From the NCBI GenBank assembly GCA_039029355.1, contig JBCCGI010000016.1, positions 1 through 64,000 of the forward strand: DNA of 64,000 nucleotides. Reading direction: 5' to 3'. Under the pieces are notes generated by a model that saw only the letters and a program-made list of their open reading frames with translations, was not told the origin of the DNA and did no database searches. The first letter of the stretch is position 1; each line of letters opens with the position of its first letter. Below, piece after piece: positions 17,622-25,788 of this stretch. Origin of the DNA: JBCCGI01 sp039029355. GTDB taxonomy: Bacteria; Planctomycetota; UBA1135; GCA-002686595. The position numbers and the translations under genes were made by a program.

Positions 17622-18892
17622 AGAGCGAAGCAACCACGCTGGCCACGCGCGGCCCGGCTCGCGCGGCCACCCGCCCCCGGCTCCCCTTCCTCGCGCGGCA
17701 GGTCGTCGCGCGCCTGGAGCAGATCGATGTCGGCACCCTCGCGCTCGAGGTCGGCGGGCACAGCCTGTCCTTCGGCCGCGCCCTCCCCGACGCGCCGAAC
17801 GCGGCGCTCGCGGTGCGCGACGAGCGCTTCTGGTCCGCGATCGCGACGCGCGGCAGCGTCGGCGCCGGCGAGGCCTACGCCGACGGCTGGTGGACCAGCG
17901 ACGACCCGGCGGCCGTCGTGCGCCTGTTCGTGCGCAACCAGGACGCGCTGGAGGGCCTCGAGGGCGGGCTCGCGCGCCTCTCGATGCCGCTGCTGAAGGC
18001 CTACCACGGGCTGCGCCGCAACACCGAGTCCGGCAGCCGCTCGAACATCGCCGCGCACTACGACCTGTCGAACGACTTCTTCCGGCTCTTCCTCGACGAC
18101 ACGATGACGTACTCGTGCGGCATCTTCGAGCGCGACGAGGCGTCGTTGCGCGAGGCGTCGCTCGCGAAGATCGACCGGCTGTGCCACAAGCTGCGGCTGA
18201 CGCCGGACGACCACCTGCTTGAGATCGGCACCGGCTGGGGCGCGTTCGCCATCCACGCGGCGCGCGAGTACGGGTGCCGCGTCACCACGACGACGATCTC
18301 GGCCGAGCAGCACGCGCTGGCGCGCGAGCGCATCCACGAGGCGGGGCTAGAGGGCCGCATCACGCTGCTCTCTTCGGACTACCGCCGGCTGGAGGGCACC
18401 TTCGACAAGCTGGTGTCGGTCGAGATGATCGAGGCCGTAGGCGCGCGCTACTTCGACGCGTTCTTCGAGCGCTGCGGCGCGCTGCTGCGCCCGGACGGGC
18501 TGATGGCGCTCCAGGCGATCACGATCGCCGATCAGTACTACGAGGCCGCCCTGCGCTCGGTCGACTTCATCCAGCGCTACATCTTCCCCGGCTGCTGCAT
18601 CCCGTCGGTGACGGCACTCTGCGGGTCGATCGCCCGCGCGAGCGACCTGAAGCCGGTCCACATGGAGGACATCGGCCCGCACTACGAGCGCACGCTCCGC
18701 AGCTGGCGCGAGAACCTCCGCGCGCGCTGGGACGAGGCGCGCGCGCTCGGCCACGACGAGACCTTCCTGCGGCTGTGGGAGTTCTACTTCGCTTACTGCG
18801 AAGGCGGTTACGCCGAGCGACGCCTGGGCGACGTGCAGATGCTGCTCGCGAAGCCCGACGCGCGCCAGGAGCCGATCCTGCCCGGGCTGTGA
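17618..18892 (+). CDS. Cyclopropane-fatty-acyl-phospholipid synthase-like methylase (424 aa)
   Basis: CFA synthase fold with SRSNIAAHYDLSNDFFRLFL, TYSCGIF (Cys167), SAM motif LEIGTGWGAFAIHAARE (202-), SVEMIEAVG (267-275) and DFIQRYIFPG (Tyr321). It transfers a methyl from SAM to a double bond in a membrane phospholipid acyl chain. True cyclopropane synthases have a histidine in the LHTIG-like motif that helps hold bicarbonate; here the segment reads LQAITI, so this belongs to the DUF1365-linked subgroup that probably makes methyl-branched or methylene products rather than cyclopropanes. That last point is inference. It is overlapped with DUF1365 upstream and DUF2878 downstream. Confidence 0.9.
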   Translation: MKSEATTLATRGPARAATRPRLPFLARQVVARLEQIDVGTLALEVGGHSLSFGRALPDAPNAALAVRDERFWSAIATRGSVGAGEAYADGWWTSDDPAAVVRLFVRNQDALEGLEGGLARLSMPLLKAYHGLRRNTESGSRSNIAAHYDLSNDFFRLFLDDTMTYSCGIFERDEASLREASLAKIDRLCHKLRLTPDDHLLEIGTGWGAFAIHAAREYGCRVTTTTISAEQHALARERIHEAGLEGRITLLSSDYRRLEGTFDKLVSVEMIEAVGARYFDAFFERCGALLRPDGLMALQAITIADQYYEAALRSVDFIQRYIFPGCCIPSVTALCGSIARASDLKPVHMEDIGPHYERTLRSWRENLRARWDEARALGHDETFLRLWEFYFAYCEGGYAERRLGDVQMLLAKPDARQEPILPGL

Positions 18893-19440
18893 GGAACCTG
18901 GCGAACTACGCCCTCTTTCAGGGCGTGTGGGCCGCGGCGGTTTGGAGCGCGGTCGACGGCGGCGTGTATACCGGGCTGCTCGCGGCGCTCGGGATGCTCG
19001 CGGTGCACCTTGCGATGGTCCGCGAGCGCGGACCCGAGCTGGCGTACGTGCTCGCCGCCGGCGCCGTCGGCACCGCGCTCGACAGCGCGCTGCACGGCGC
19101 CGGTTGGATCCTGTATCCGACCTCCGAGGCCTGGACGCTGCCGACGGCGCCGCCGTGGATCGCGGGGCTGTGGCTTGCGTTCGCGATGCTGCCGCGCTTC
19201 TCGCTACGGTGGCTGCGGGGCCGTACGGTGCTGGCCATCGCGCTCGGCGCGGTGGGGGGGCCGCTCAGCTTCCTGGCCGGCGAGCGGCTCGGCGCGATCG
19301 CTCCGGGGTCGGGTTTCACCTGGGCGGCGCTCGCGGTGGAGTACGCCGTGCTGACGCCGCTGCTGCTGCGCTTTGCGCCGACCGGCGAGTCGAGCTCCGC
19401 CGAGCTCGGCGGAGTGGCGGCGCGCCGCGCGGATGGATGA
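18889..19440 (+). CDS. DUF2878 membrane protein (183 aa)
   Basis: The GTG at 18889 overlaps the methylase stop. The protein has about five hydrophobic helices and the DUF2878 pattern GTALDSALHGAGWILYP followed by APPWIAGLWLAFAMLPRFSL. DUF2878 proteins occur with DUF1365 and CFA-like genes in other phyla and have no known activity. Its position at the end of the tightly overlapped block suggests a membrane partner of the acyl-chain-modifying enzymes. Confidence 0.85.
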   Translation: MRNLANYALFQGVWAAAVWSAVDGGVYTGLLAALGMLAVHLAMVRERGPELAYVLAAGAVGTALDSALHGAGWILYPTSEAWTLPTAPPWIAGLWLAFAMLPRFSLRWLRGRTVLAIALGAVGGPLSFLAGERLGAIAPGSGFTWAALAVEYAVLTPLLLRFAPTGESSSAELGGVAARRADG

Positions 19441-19476
19441 AGCGGGCGTGCGGCCGGGCGGTGTACGCTCTACCGC

Positions 19477-20544
19477 ATGACGTCAGCGGCGGCAGGGACG
19501 CTAGCGGCGGGCGAGGCCGAGCACCTGAAGGCGAGGGCGCGCGGCGAGCTCGGCCGGCGCCCGTTTCGCGTCGCCTGGTGGCTGCGCGGGGGACGCCGGC
19601 AGACGCTGCTCAGCGCAAGGTACCCCCGGCGGCGGCCGCCCGCGCTCGAGCTGGAGCGCTGGCCGACGCCCGACGGCGACTTCCTGCGGGTCCACCTCAG
19701 CGAGGGGCGGCCGGAGCGCCCGCTGGTGCTCGTGCTCCACGGGCTTGAGGGCAGCGCCGACGCCGCCTACGTCGAGTGGATCGCGCACCTCTGCGGCGGG
19801 CGCGGCTGGGGCACGGCCGTGCTCGAGTTCCGCGGCTGCGGCGGCGAGCCCAACCGGCTGGCCCGCAGCTACCACAGCGGCGATACGTTCGATCTGGCCT
19901 TCGTCGTCGAGGGACTGCGCGCCCGCAGCCCGGGTCGCAGGCTGTATCTCTACGGCGTCTCGCTCGGGGGCAACATGGTGCTGAAGTGGTTCGGCGAACG
20001 GCGCGGCGACCTGCCGCCCGAGGTGGCCGCCGCGGCGGTGCTCTCACCGCCCTTCGATCTGGTCGAGAGCGCGCGCAACGCCGACCGCTGGATGGGCGGC
20101 GCGATGTCGCGCCAGTTCCTCAAGACGATGGTGCCGAAGGCGCTGGGCAAGGCCGAGCGCTTCCCCGGCGTGATCGACGCCGACGCCGTGCGGCGCGCGC
20201 GGACCTTCGCCGAGTTCGACGAGCTGGTGACCGCGCCGCTGAACGGCTTCGACAGCGCGCAGCACTACTGGAGCTCCCAGAGCTCCAAGCACTTCCTGGC
20301 CGGCGTGCGGCGGCCGACGCTCGTCGTCGCCTCGCGCGACGACCCGCTCAACCCGTGCGCGACGATCCCCGAGCGCGAGCTGGAGGCCTCGCCCTACCTC
20401 GTGCCGCTGCTTACCGACCGCGGCGGCCACGCGGCGTTCGTGACCGGCGGCGTGCCGTGGCGCGCCGAGCGCTGGGCCGAGGAGCGCGTCGCGAGCTTCT
20501 TCATGCTGTGCGAAGAGGCCCTCGGCGCGACGGGGGAGGGGTAG
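19477..20544 (+). CDS. YheT-family alpha/beta hydrolase (355 aa)
   Basis: YheT-like hydrolase: RRQTLLSARYPRR near the N-terminus, oxyanion LVLHGLEGSADAAY, nucleophile GVSLGGN (Ser162), acid in SRDDPLNP and histidine in DRGGHAAFV. Relatives include eukaryotic ABHD1/ABHD3 phospholipid lipases, so a role trimming phospholipid acyl chains is plausible. It starts 36 bases after DUF2878 on the same strand and probably belongs to the same transcript. That would fit the lipid theme, but the coupling is looser than in the block before it. Confidence 0.85.
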   Translation: MTSAAAGTLAAGEAEHLKARARGELGRRPFRVAWWLRGGRRQTLLSARYPRRRPPALELERWPTPDGDFLRVHLSEGRPERPLVLVLHGLEGSADAAYVEWIAHLCGGRGWGTAVLEFRGCGGEPNRLARSYHSGDTFDLAFVVEGLRARSPGRRLYLYGVSLGGNMVLKWFGERRGDLPPEVAAAAVLSPPFDLVESARNADRWMGGAMSRQFLKTMVPKALGKAERFPGVIDADAVRRARTFAEFDELVTAPLNGFDSAQHYWSSQSSKHFLAGVRRPTLVVASRDDPLNPCATIPERELEASPYLVPLLTDRGGHAAFVTGGVPWRAERWAEERVASFFMLCEEALGATGEG

Positions 20545-20549
20545 GCGCG

Positions 20550-21503
20550 GTGCCGTCCATCCCCGTCACGATCCTCGGCGGCAGCGACCTGAAGCCGAGC
20601 GCGCTGCCCGAGCGCGGTGCCGAGCTGCACGCCCTCGCGGCCTACAAGGGCGCGGCGCTGCGGGTCGGAGACCGGCCGCTGGTGGTCGAGCTCCTCGACC
20701 GCCTCGCTGCCGCCGGCTTCGGCCCGTTCGCGATCGCCGGGCCGGAGCGCGTCTACGGGCCGCTCGACACCGGCGCCCGCATCATCGAGACCGACTCGAC
20801 CGTGGCGGACAACCTGCGCGCCGCCTTCGACGATCACCTCGCGCGGCGCGACGCCGATCAACCCTACGTCGGGATCCTCGCGTGCGACGTGCTGCCGTCG
20901 GTCGCCGAGCTGCGCGACGTGCGCGCGCGCTTCGAGGCCGCGTGTCCGTGCGCGCTCTGGTTCCCCTTCGTGCCGGTGCCGGACGAGCGCGAGCGGCTGG
21001 GCGTATTCGGCTGGAAGCCGCTGTACCGGCTCGTGCCCGAGGGCGAGCGCACGCCGCAGCTGGTGTTGCCCGGGCACCTCGCGCTGCTGGACCCCGCGGC
21101 GCTGCGCCTCGGGCTGCTCTACCGCTTGATGGACTGCGCCTATCGCACGCGCAACCGCTCGATCGGCGCGCGGCGGGCGGCGCTCGTGCGCACCGGCTTC
21201 GGGCGGCTGTTGGCGGAGGACGCGCGGCTCGCGTTGCGCCTGCGCCTGCCGAACCGGACGTGGACGGTGCTCCTGAGCGGCCTGCGCGTGGCCGCGCGGC
21301 TGCGCGGCGGCGAGCTCGAGCAGCTCGAGCTAGAGGACCGCATCGGCCGCATCTTCCTGCACCGTCCCGCGCCGCCGCGCCGGGGCATCCGCTATCCGGT
21401 GGTGGAGTGCTTCGGGCTGGCGGCGGACGCGGACACCCACGAGGAGGCGCGCGAGCTCGAGCGTCGCTTCGCGGCGCCGAGCGGAGGCGAGTCGCCGCGG
21501 TGA
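20550..21503 (+). CDS. GT-A-fold nucleotidyltransferase-like protein (317 aa)
   Basis: A GTG at 20550, five bases after the YheT stop, begins VPSIPVTILGGSDLKPSALP, resembling the glycine-rich nucleotide-binding opening of MobA/IspD-like NTP transferases but with a divergent motif. FGPFAIAGPERVYG and YVGILACDVLPSVAELR (the acidic metal-binding strand) support a GT-A fold. Family members activate sugars, alcohols or cofactors as nucleotide diphosphates. Here the substrate is unknown, and its place next to lipid genes suggests head-group or glycolipid chemistry. The last bases overlap the next gene (GTGA, 21500). Confidence 0.6.
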   Translation: MPSIPVTILGGSDLKPSALPERGAELHALAAYKGAALRVGDRPLVVELLDRLAAAGFGPFAIAGPERVYGPLDTGARIIETDSTVADNLRAAFDDHLARRDADQPYVGILACDVLPSVAELRDVRARFEAACPCALWFPFVPVPDERERLGVFGWKPLYRLVPEGERTPQLVLPGHLALLDPAALRLGLLYRLMDCAYRTRNRSIGARRAALVRTGFGRLLAEDARLALRLRLPNRTWTVLLSGLRVAARLRGGELEQLELEDRIGRIFLHRPAPPRRGIRYPVVECFGLAADADTHEEARELERRFAAPSGGESPR

Positions 21504-22495
21504 GCGTTCCGCCGAAGGCCGACGACCCCACGCCGCGCCCGCGCCGGGGCTGCGCCCGGCGACTGGTGCGGGCGGCGGTGCTGGCGCTGGCCGCCCTCGC
21601 CGTGCTCGGCGCGCTCGCGACGCAGGCGCTGCGCGCGGCCGCCGAGCGCCGGTTCCCGCGCTCGGGCGAGCTGGTCGAGGTCGAGGGCCTGAAGCAGCAC
21701 GTGCTGCGCCGCGGCGAGGGGCCTCCGGTGGTCTTCGTGCACGGGGCCTACGGCGGGCTCCAGGACTTCGAGGCGACCATCCTCGACGCCGCCAGCCAGC
21801 GCTACCACTGCGTCCTTTGGGACCGGCCGGGCCACGGCTACAGCGAGCGGCCGAGCGAGCCGCTCGACCCGGGCGGCCAGGCGCGCCTCCTGCTCGGCCT
21901 CGTGCGCGAGCTGGGGCTGGAGCGCCCGCTGCTCGTCGGCTTCTCCTACGGCGGCGCGGTCTGCCTGGCCGCCGGCCTCGAGGCGCCGGAGGAGCTGCGC
22001 GGCCTGCTGCTGCTCAACGCGCCGAGCCATCCCTGGCCGGACCCGCTCGACCTCGAGTACCGGCTGAGCCAGAAGCCGATCCTCGGCCGCCTGTTGTCGG
22101 AGACCGTGACCGCGCCGCTCGGCTGGCTGCTGTCGAAGCGCAGCGTGGCCGCCGCCTTCGATCCGGAGCCGATCCCGCCGCACTTCGACCGCTCGCCGGT
22201 CGCGCTCGCCCTGCGGCCGGCGAGCTACCGCGCGAACACCGAGGACATCTTCCTGCTGAAGCCGTTCCTCCGGGCGCAGGCTCCGCGCTACCCCGAGCTA
22301 GCGCTTCCGGTCCTGGCGCTGGTCGGCACCGGCGACACGGTCGTCAGCCCGGTCCTGCACATCCCCGAGCTCTCCCGCGCCGCCCCGGCCTGCCGCGAGG
22401 TGCGTCTGGAGGGCGTGGGGCACCCGCTCCTCTACGCCCACCCCGAACGGGTGCTGGCGGCGCTGGACGAGGCGCTGGGGGAGCCCGGGCGCTGA
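21500..22495 (+). CDS. Membrane-anchored alpha/beta hydrolase (331 aa)
   Basis: The GTG start overlaps the previous stop. An N-terminal transmembrane helix (about residues 22-42) anchors an alpha/beta hydrolase facing the periplasm: VVFVHGAYGGLQDFE oxyanion region, WDRPGHGYSERP, nucleophile GFSYGG (Ser149), acid near LVGTGDTVVSP and histidine in EGVGHPLLY. The sequence is of the epoxide hydrolase/haloperoxidase-like type with unknown substrate. It is the last gene of the 12.8-22.5 kb run, with a terminator-like hairpin about 110 bases after its stop. Confidence 0.82.
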   Translation: MSVPPKADDPTPRPRRGCARRLVRAAVLALAALAVLGALATQALRAAAERRFPRSGELVEVEGLKQHVLRRGEGPPVVFVHGAYGGLQDFEATILDAASQRYHCVLWDRPGHGYSERPSEPLDPGGQARLLLGLVRELGLERPLLVGFSYGGAVCLAAGLEAPEELRGLLLLNAPSHPWPDPLDLEYRLSQKPILGRLLSETVTAPLGWLLSKRSVAAAFDPEPIPPHFDRSPVALALRPASYRANTEDIFLLKPFLRAQAPRYPELALPVLALVGTGDTVVSPVLHIPELSRAAPACREVRLEGVGHPLLYAHPERVLAALDEALGEPGR

Positions 22496-23119
22496 CGGCC
22501 GCCCGCCGCGGGCGACTTACAGGGAAAAGCCCGTCGTTCCGGGAACCACGCCCCGGTCGGCGGCATTGCTTCACCTGGGGACGCGTTCACGCACGAGCGC
22601 GGCCGGGGCGGCTCGTCGGATGGGGCGAGCCGCCCAACCCACCTTCTTTTTCGAAGGTCTGAGCGACGACGCCGGTCCGACACGAGGGCCGGCACGGGCG
22701 GCCGGAACGGCGCGAACCCCGCGCCCCCGCGCCCGGGGGAGACGCGGACGGCGGCGGGGCCCCGGTTGGCCACGGAACCCAGGCCCTGCCGTCGCGACCG
22801 CGCAATGCGGGCTTTCCCGCGACCGGCCGGGCGACGCGGTGGAGAGGCCCCCCCTGAAGATCGCTCTCCGCCGGCGCCTGGCGGCGCTCCTCTCGGCGGT
22901 GCTCACCGCGTTGGTACCTGTCTTCGTTCTCGGCCTCGCGCGAGGGCCCGTATCGGCGACCGATCCCGCGGGGGACGCCATGCCGTCCGCGACCGGCGGC
23001 GCGAGGAGTCATCGGGCGACCAGGGCGATCGCGACCGGGTCGGCGTCCACTCCCTTGCTCCGCGCAGGCGAGCGGGCGACGCAGGGCTCGTTCCACGGTG
23101 TTGGAGCGGCAGAGCCGAG
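22496..23119. other. Convergent intergenic region (624 bp), no gene assigned
   Basis: This gap separates the end of the plus-strand lipid operon from the stop of the minus-strand VCBS gene. Apart from the stem with T tract at 22606-22651 I see no tRNA, repeat or convincing gene. A plus-strand frame at 22839-23159 has a hydrophobic stretch but runs antisense into the VCBS gene and has no clear ribosome site. Confidence 0.5.
22606..22651 (+). terminator. Hairpin plus T-rich tract downstream of the lipid operon
   Basis: A 10-bp perfect stem GGGCGGCTCG / CGAGCCGCCC (22606-22615 and 22626-22635, loop of 10) is followed nine bases on by TTCTTTTT (22644-22651). It lies 111 bases after the last gene of the operon and before a convergent gene, so it may be an intrinsic terminator. 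The T tract is further from the stem than in textbook examples, which lowers confidence. Confidence 0.4.
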
Positions 23120-25645
23120 TCACTGCACCGCGATCGCCAGCCCGTTGCTCAGCGTGTAGAAGTCCGGCGCCCCCGGATCGAAGAGCCCGACCTGGGCCGT
23201 CGACGTGACGCCGGTGGGCGCGGTGGGGGAGACGGCGATCGGCAGGCTGCCCGCGCCGCTTGCGTCGAGGGTGAAGCCGACGAAGACCGGGATCCACGGG
23301 CTGAGCAGGAGCTCGCAGCCGTTCGGGAGCGCGAGCGCGCCCTGGCCCAGGCCGAAGGAGGCGAAGGCCGCCGTGCCCGCCGGGCCGCGGGCGACCTGCA
23401 GCTCGTACACGCCGCCGGGTGTCGGGCAGCCGGCGCCCTCGAGCAGGGGCGCGTCGCCGCTCGCGCCTGCGCAGCCGCCGGCGTAGGCCTCGAAGGAGCC
23501 CGAGCAGCCGAGGCGGGCTTCGAGCGCGACGACGCCGACCGCGGACTCGAGCACGACGAGGTCCGGCGCGCCGTCACCCACGACGTCGGCGACCTGGGTG
23601 TCTTCGGTCCAGTACGAGTAGTAAGCGCCCAGCTCGGTCGGCGGCGCCGGGCCGCCGGGCCCGCCCTGCAGGAAGAGCCCTCGTCGCGTCACGACGTCGT
23701 CCACCCCGTCGCCATCCGCGTCGGCGCTGCGCGCCGCGTGCTCGAGGAGCAGGTTCTGGTCGCCGGCGAGCGCGAACATCCCGTCGCCTACCCCGCGGCA
23801 CCACTCGAGCTGCGCGGTGACGATGTCGGGCAGACCGTCGACGTCGAAGTCCCCGCTCGCCACGCTCAGATCGAAGTCCTCGTAGGTGAGGATGAGCGAC
23901 TGGGTTTGGACGAGCGTGCCGTTGCCGTCTCCGGTCGCCGTCCGCAGGTGGGGCGCTCCGGTGAAGAGGCCATCAAAGCCCACCTGGACGACCGCGTCGA
24001 GGTCCCCGTCGAGGTCGACGTCCAGCGGCTCCACTCCGCCGAGCCGGAGCGAGAAGAGGTCGGCGCCCGTGGGCTGAAGGAGCGACGCCGGTCCGAACCC
24101 GAAGTCCGGCTGACCGGGGTAGAGCCGGTACAGCTCCTCGTCGGGCGCCGGGGTCATCAGGTCCGGCAGCCCGTCGCCGGTCCAGTCCGCGAAGGCGGCT
24201 CGGATCCCGTAGAAGGACGACGCGCCCGAGCCTTCCAGGGGCAGCAGCAGCTCGGGCGCGAAGCCCCCGGCGCCGTCGCCCGCAAAGACGCCGAACACGC
24301 CGGCCTTCGACCCGTCCGCGAACGCCGCCAGGTCGACCGCGCCGTCGACGTTCAGGTCGGAGGCGAGGACGCCCTCGCCTTCGAAGCTGGTGGCCCGCGT
24401 CACGCCGGGCAGGAAGCCGCCGCCGCCGTCGTTCTCGAAGGTGCGGAGCGCGCCTCCGTCCACGATCGCCGCGTCCAGGTCGCCGTCCCCGTTGACGTCG
24501 GTGAGCGCGAAGTCGCGCGCCGGCGGCGTGACCGCGGTGGCGAGCTCGAGCCCGCCGACCTCGCGCTCGACCAGGATCACGTGCTCCGCGAACCCCGGCG
24601 TCGGACAGAGCGATGAGCCCGGGATGAAGAAGCTCGGAAAGCCCATCCCGATCGCCAGGTCGTCGTCGCCGTCGCCGTCGAGGTCGCACACCGAGAAGCC
24701 GGTGTGCGGGACGTGCAGCTCGACCTCTTCGGTCGCGGCGAGCGCGCCACCTCCGCCGCCGTAGGCGACGAGCAGCCGTCCGCCGTCGCAGGCCTCGCCG
24801 TCGCCGACGACGAGGTCCAGTTGGCCCGACGCGTCGAAGTCGACGACCTGGATTTCGGGGAGCTGCACGGTGTGCGTGAAGGTGGCCGAGGCGTGCTCGA
24901 CCAGGCCGCCTGCGCCGTCGCCGAGCAGCAGCAGCGAGCCGTCTTCGGCCGCCCCCGCGAGGTCGAGCGCGCCGTCGAGGTCGACGTCCGCGAGCGCGAG
25001 GTCGCGGACCGGCCGTGAGGTCGCGACGGGCGAGGGCGCTCCGAGCTCGCCGCCGGCGGCGAGCGCGACATGGACGTCGCCCGGCTCCACGGACGCGAGC
25101 AGGTCGGCTCGCCCGTCGCCGTTCAGGTCGCCGAGCTGTACCGCCAGCGTGCGGGCGCCCAGCGTGAACTGCTGGGAGGCCGTCGCGCCGCCCGCCCCGT
25201 CGCCGGTGAGGAGGAAGAAGAACCCGTTCGAGCCCCCGGTGACCGCGTCGTTCGCGCCGTCGCCGTCGACGTCTCCGCCGGCGACGCGCGTGGGCCCGGC
25301 CAGGCCGCTGACGGTCTGGAGGGACGACTCCCGAAGGACCGTGTCGAGGAGCACGACGCGCGCCTGGGACTGGTTCGCGTTCACCTCGACGACGTCCGGG
25401 AAGCCGTCGCCGTTCATGTCGATCGGAACCGCGTGGTCCGCGCTGAACGGGGACGTCTCGATCGTCGCCTTGATGCCGAACGCGCCGTCGGACAGGTTCA
25501 CGCTCAACGAGCCGTAGAAGTCCGCGACGCCGTCGAGGTCGAAGTCGGCGGTCCCGATGTAGGGCACGTCGTCGACGCGCGGGTAGCGGTAGAGAGGCTC
25601 CTGGGCGGGCGCGAGCGAGGCGAGGACGAGCAGGGCCGAGAGCAT
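23120..25645 (-). CDS. Secreted FG-GAP/VCBS-repeat protein with planctomycete C-terminal module (841 aa)
   Basis: The ATG at 25645, preceded by an AGAGGAGAAG ribosome site, starts a signal peptide (MLSALLVLASLAPAQ). Many VCBS/FG-GAP repeats follow, each with a calcium-binding aspartate loop such as DMNGDGFPDVVEV, DVDGDGANDAV, DLNGDGRADLL and DVNGDGDLDAAIV, enough for one or two seven-bladed beta-propellers. From about residue 705 a separate module begins (GCPTPGGVYELQVARGP ... GCELLLSPWIPV ... YTLSNGLAIAVQ), a typical planctomycete C-terminal domain. It is an extracellular protein of unknown ligand. The start is divergent from the gamma-glutamyltransferase homologue. Confidence 0.85.
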   Translation of the reverse strand: MLSALLVLASLAPAQEPLYRYPRVDDVPYIGTADFDLDGVADFYGSLSVNLSDGAFGIKATIETSPFSADHAVPIDMNGDGFPDVVEVNANQSQARVVLLDTVLRESSLQTVSGLAGPTRVAGGDVDGDGANDAVTGGSNGFFFLLTGDGAGGATASQQFTLGARTLAVQLGDLNGDGRADLLASVEPGDVHVALAAGGELGAPSPVATSRPVRDLALADVDLDGALDLAGAAEDGSLLLLGDGAGGLVEHASATFTHTVQLPEIQVVDFDASGQLDLVVGDGEACDGGRLLVAYGGGGGALAATEEVELHVPHTGFSVCDLDGDGDDDLAIGMGFPSFFIPGSSLCPTPGFAEHVILVEREVGGLELATAVTPPARDFALTDVNGDGDLDAAIVDGGALRTFENDGGGGFLPGVTRATSFEGEGVLASDLNVDGAVDLAAFADGSKAGVFGVFAGDGAGGFAPELLLPLEGSGASSFYGIRAAFADWTGDGLPDLMTPAPDEELYRLYPGQPDFGFGPASLLQPTGADLFSLRLGGVEPLDVDLDGDLDAVVQVGFDGLFTGAPHLRTATGDGNGTLVQTQSLILTYEDFDLSVASGDFDVDGLPDIVTAQLEWCRGVGDGMFALAGDQNLLLEHAARSADADGDGVDDVVTRRGLFLQGGPGGPAPPTELGAYYSYWTEDTQVADVVGDGAPDLVVLESAVGVVALEARLGCSGSFEAYAGGCAGASGDAPLLEGAGCPTPGGVYELQVARGPAGTAAFASFGLGQGALALPNGCELLLSPWIPVFVGFTLDASGAGSLPIAVSPTAPTGVTSTAQVGLFDPGAPDFYTLSNGLAIAVQ

Positions 25646-25788
25646 GGGCTTCTCCTCTGGACGGTTGCGGTCGGAGCGGGGGGAGGCGACGCGCGTGGTG
25701 GGCTTGCGCACCGATTGTAGCGCGGGCCGAGCAGGCGACCGGGGAAAGGGGCGTGCTCCTCCCCGCGCTGCGGAGGTACAACGGCGGC

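Noticed and set aside
22839..23159. Small plus-strand frame with a hydrophobic segment
   Set aside because: No ribosome site, and its second half is antisense to the end of the VCBS gene; probably chance.
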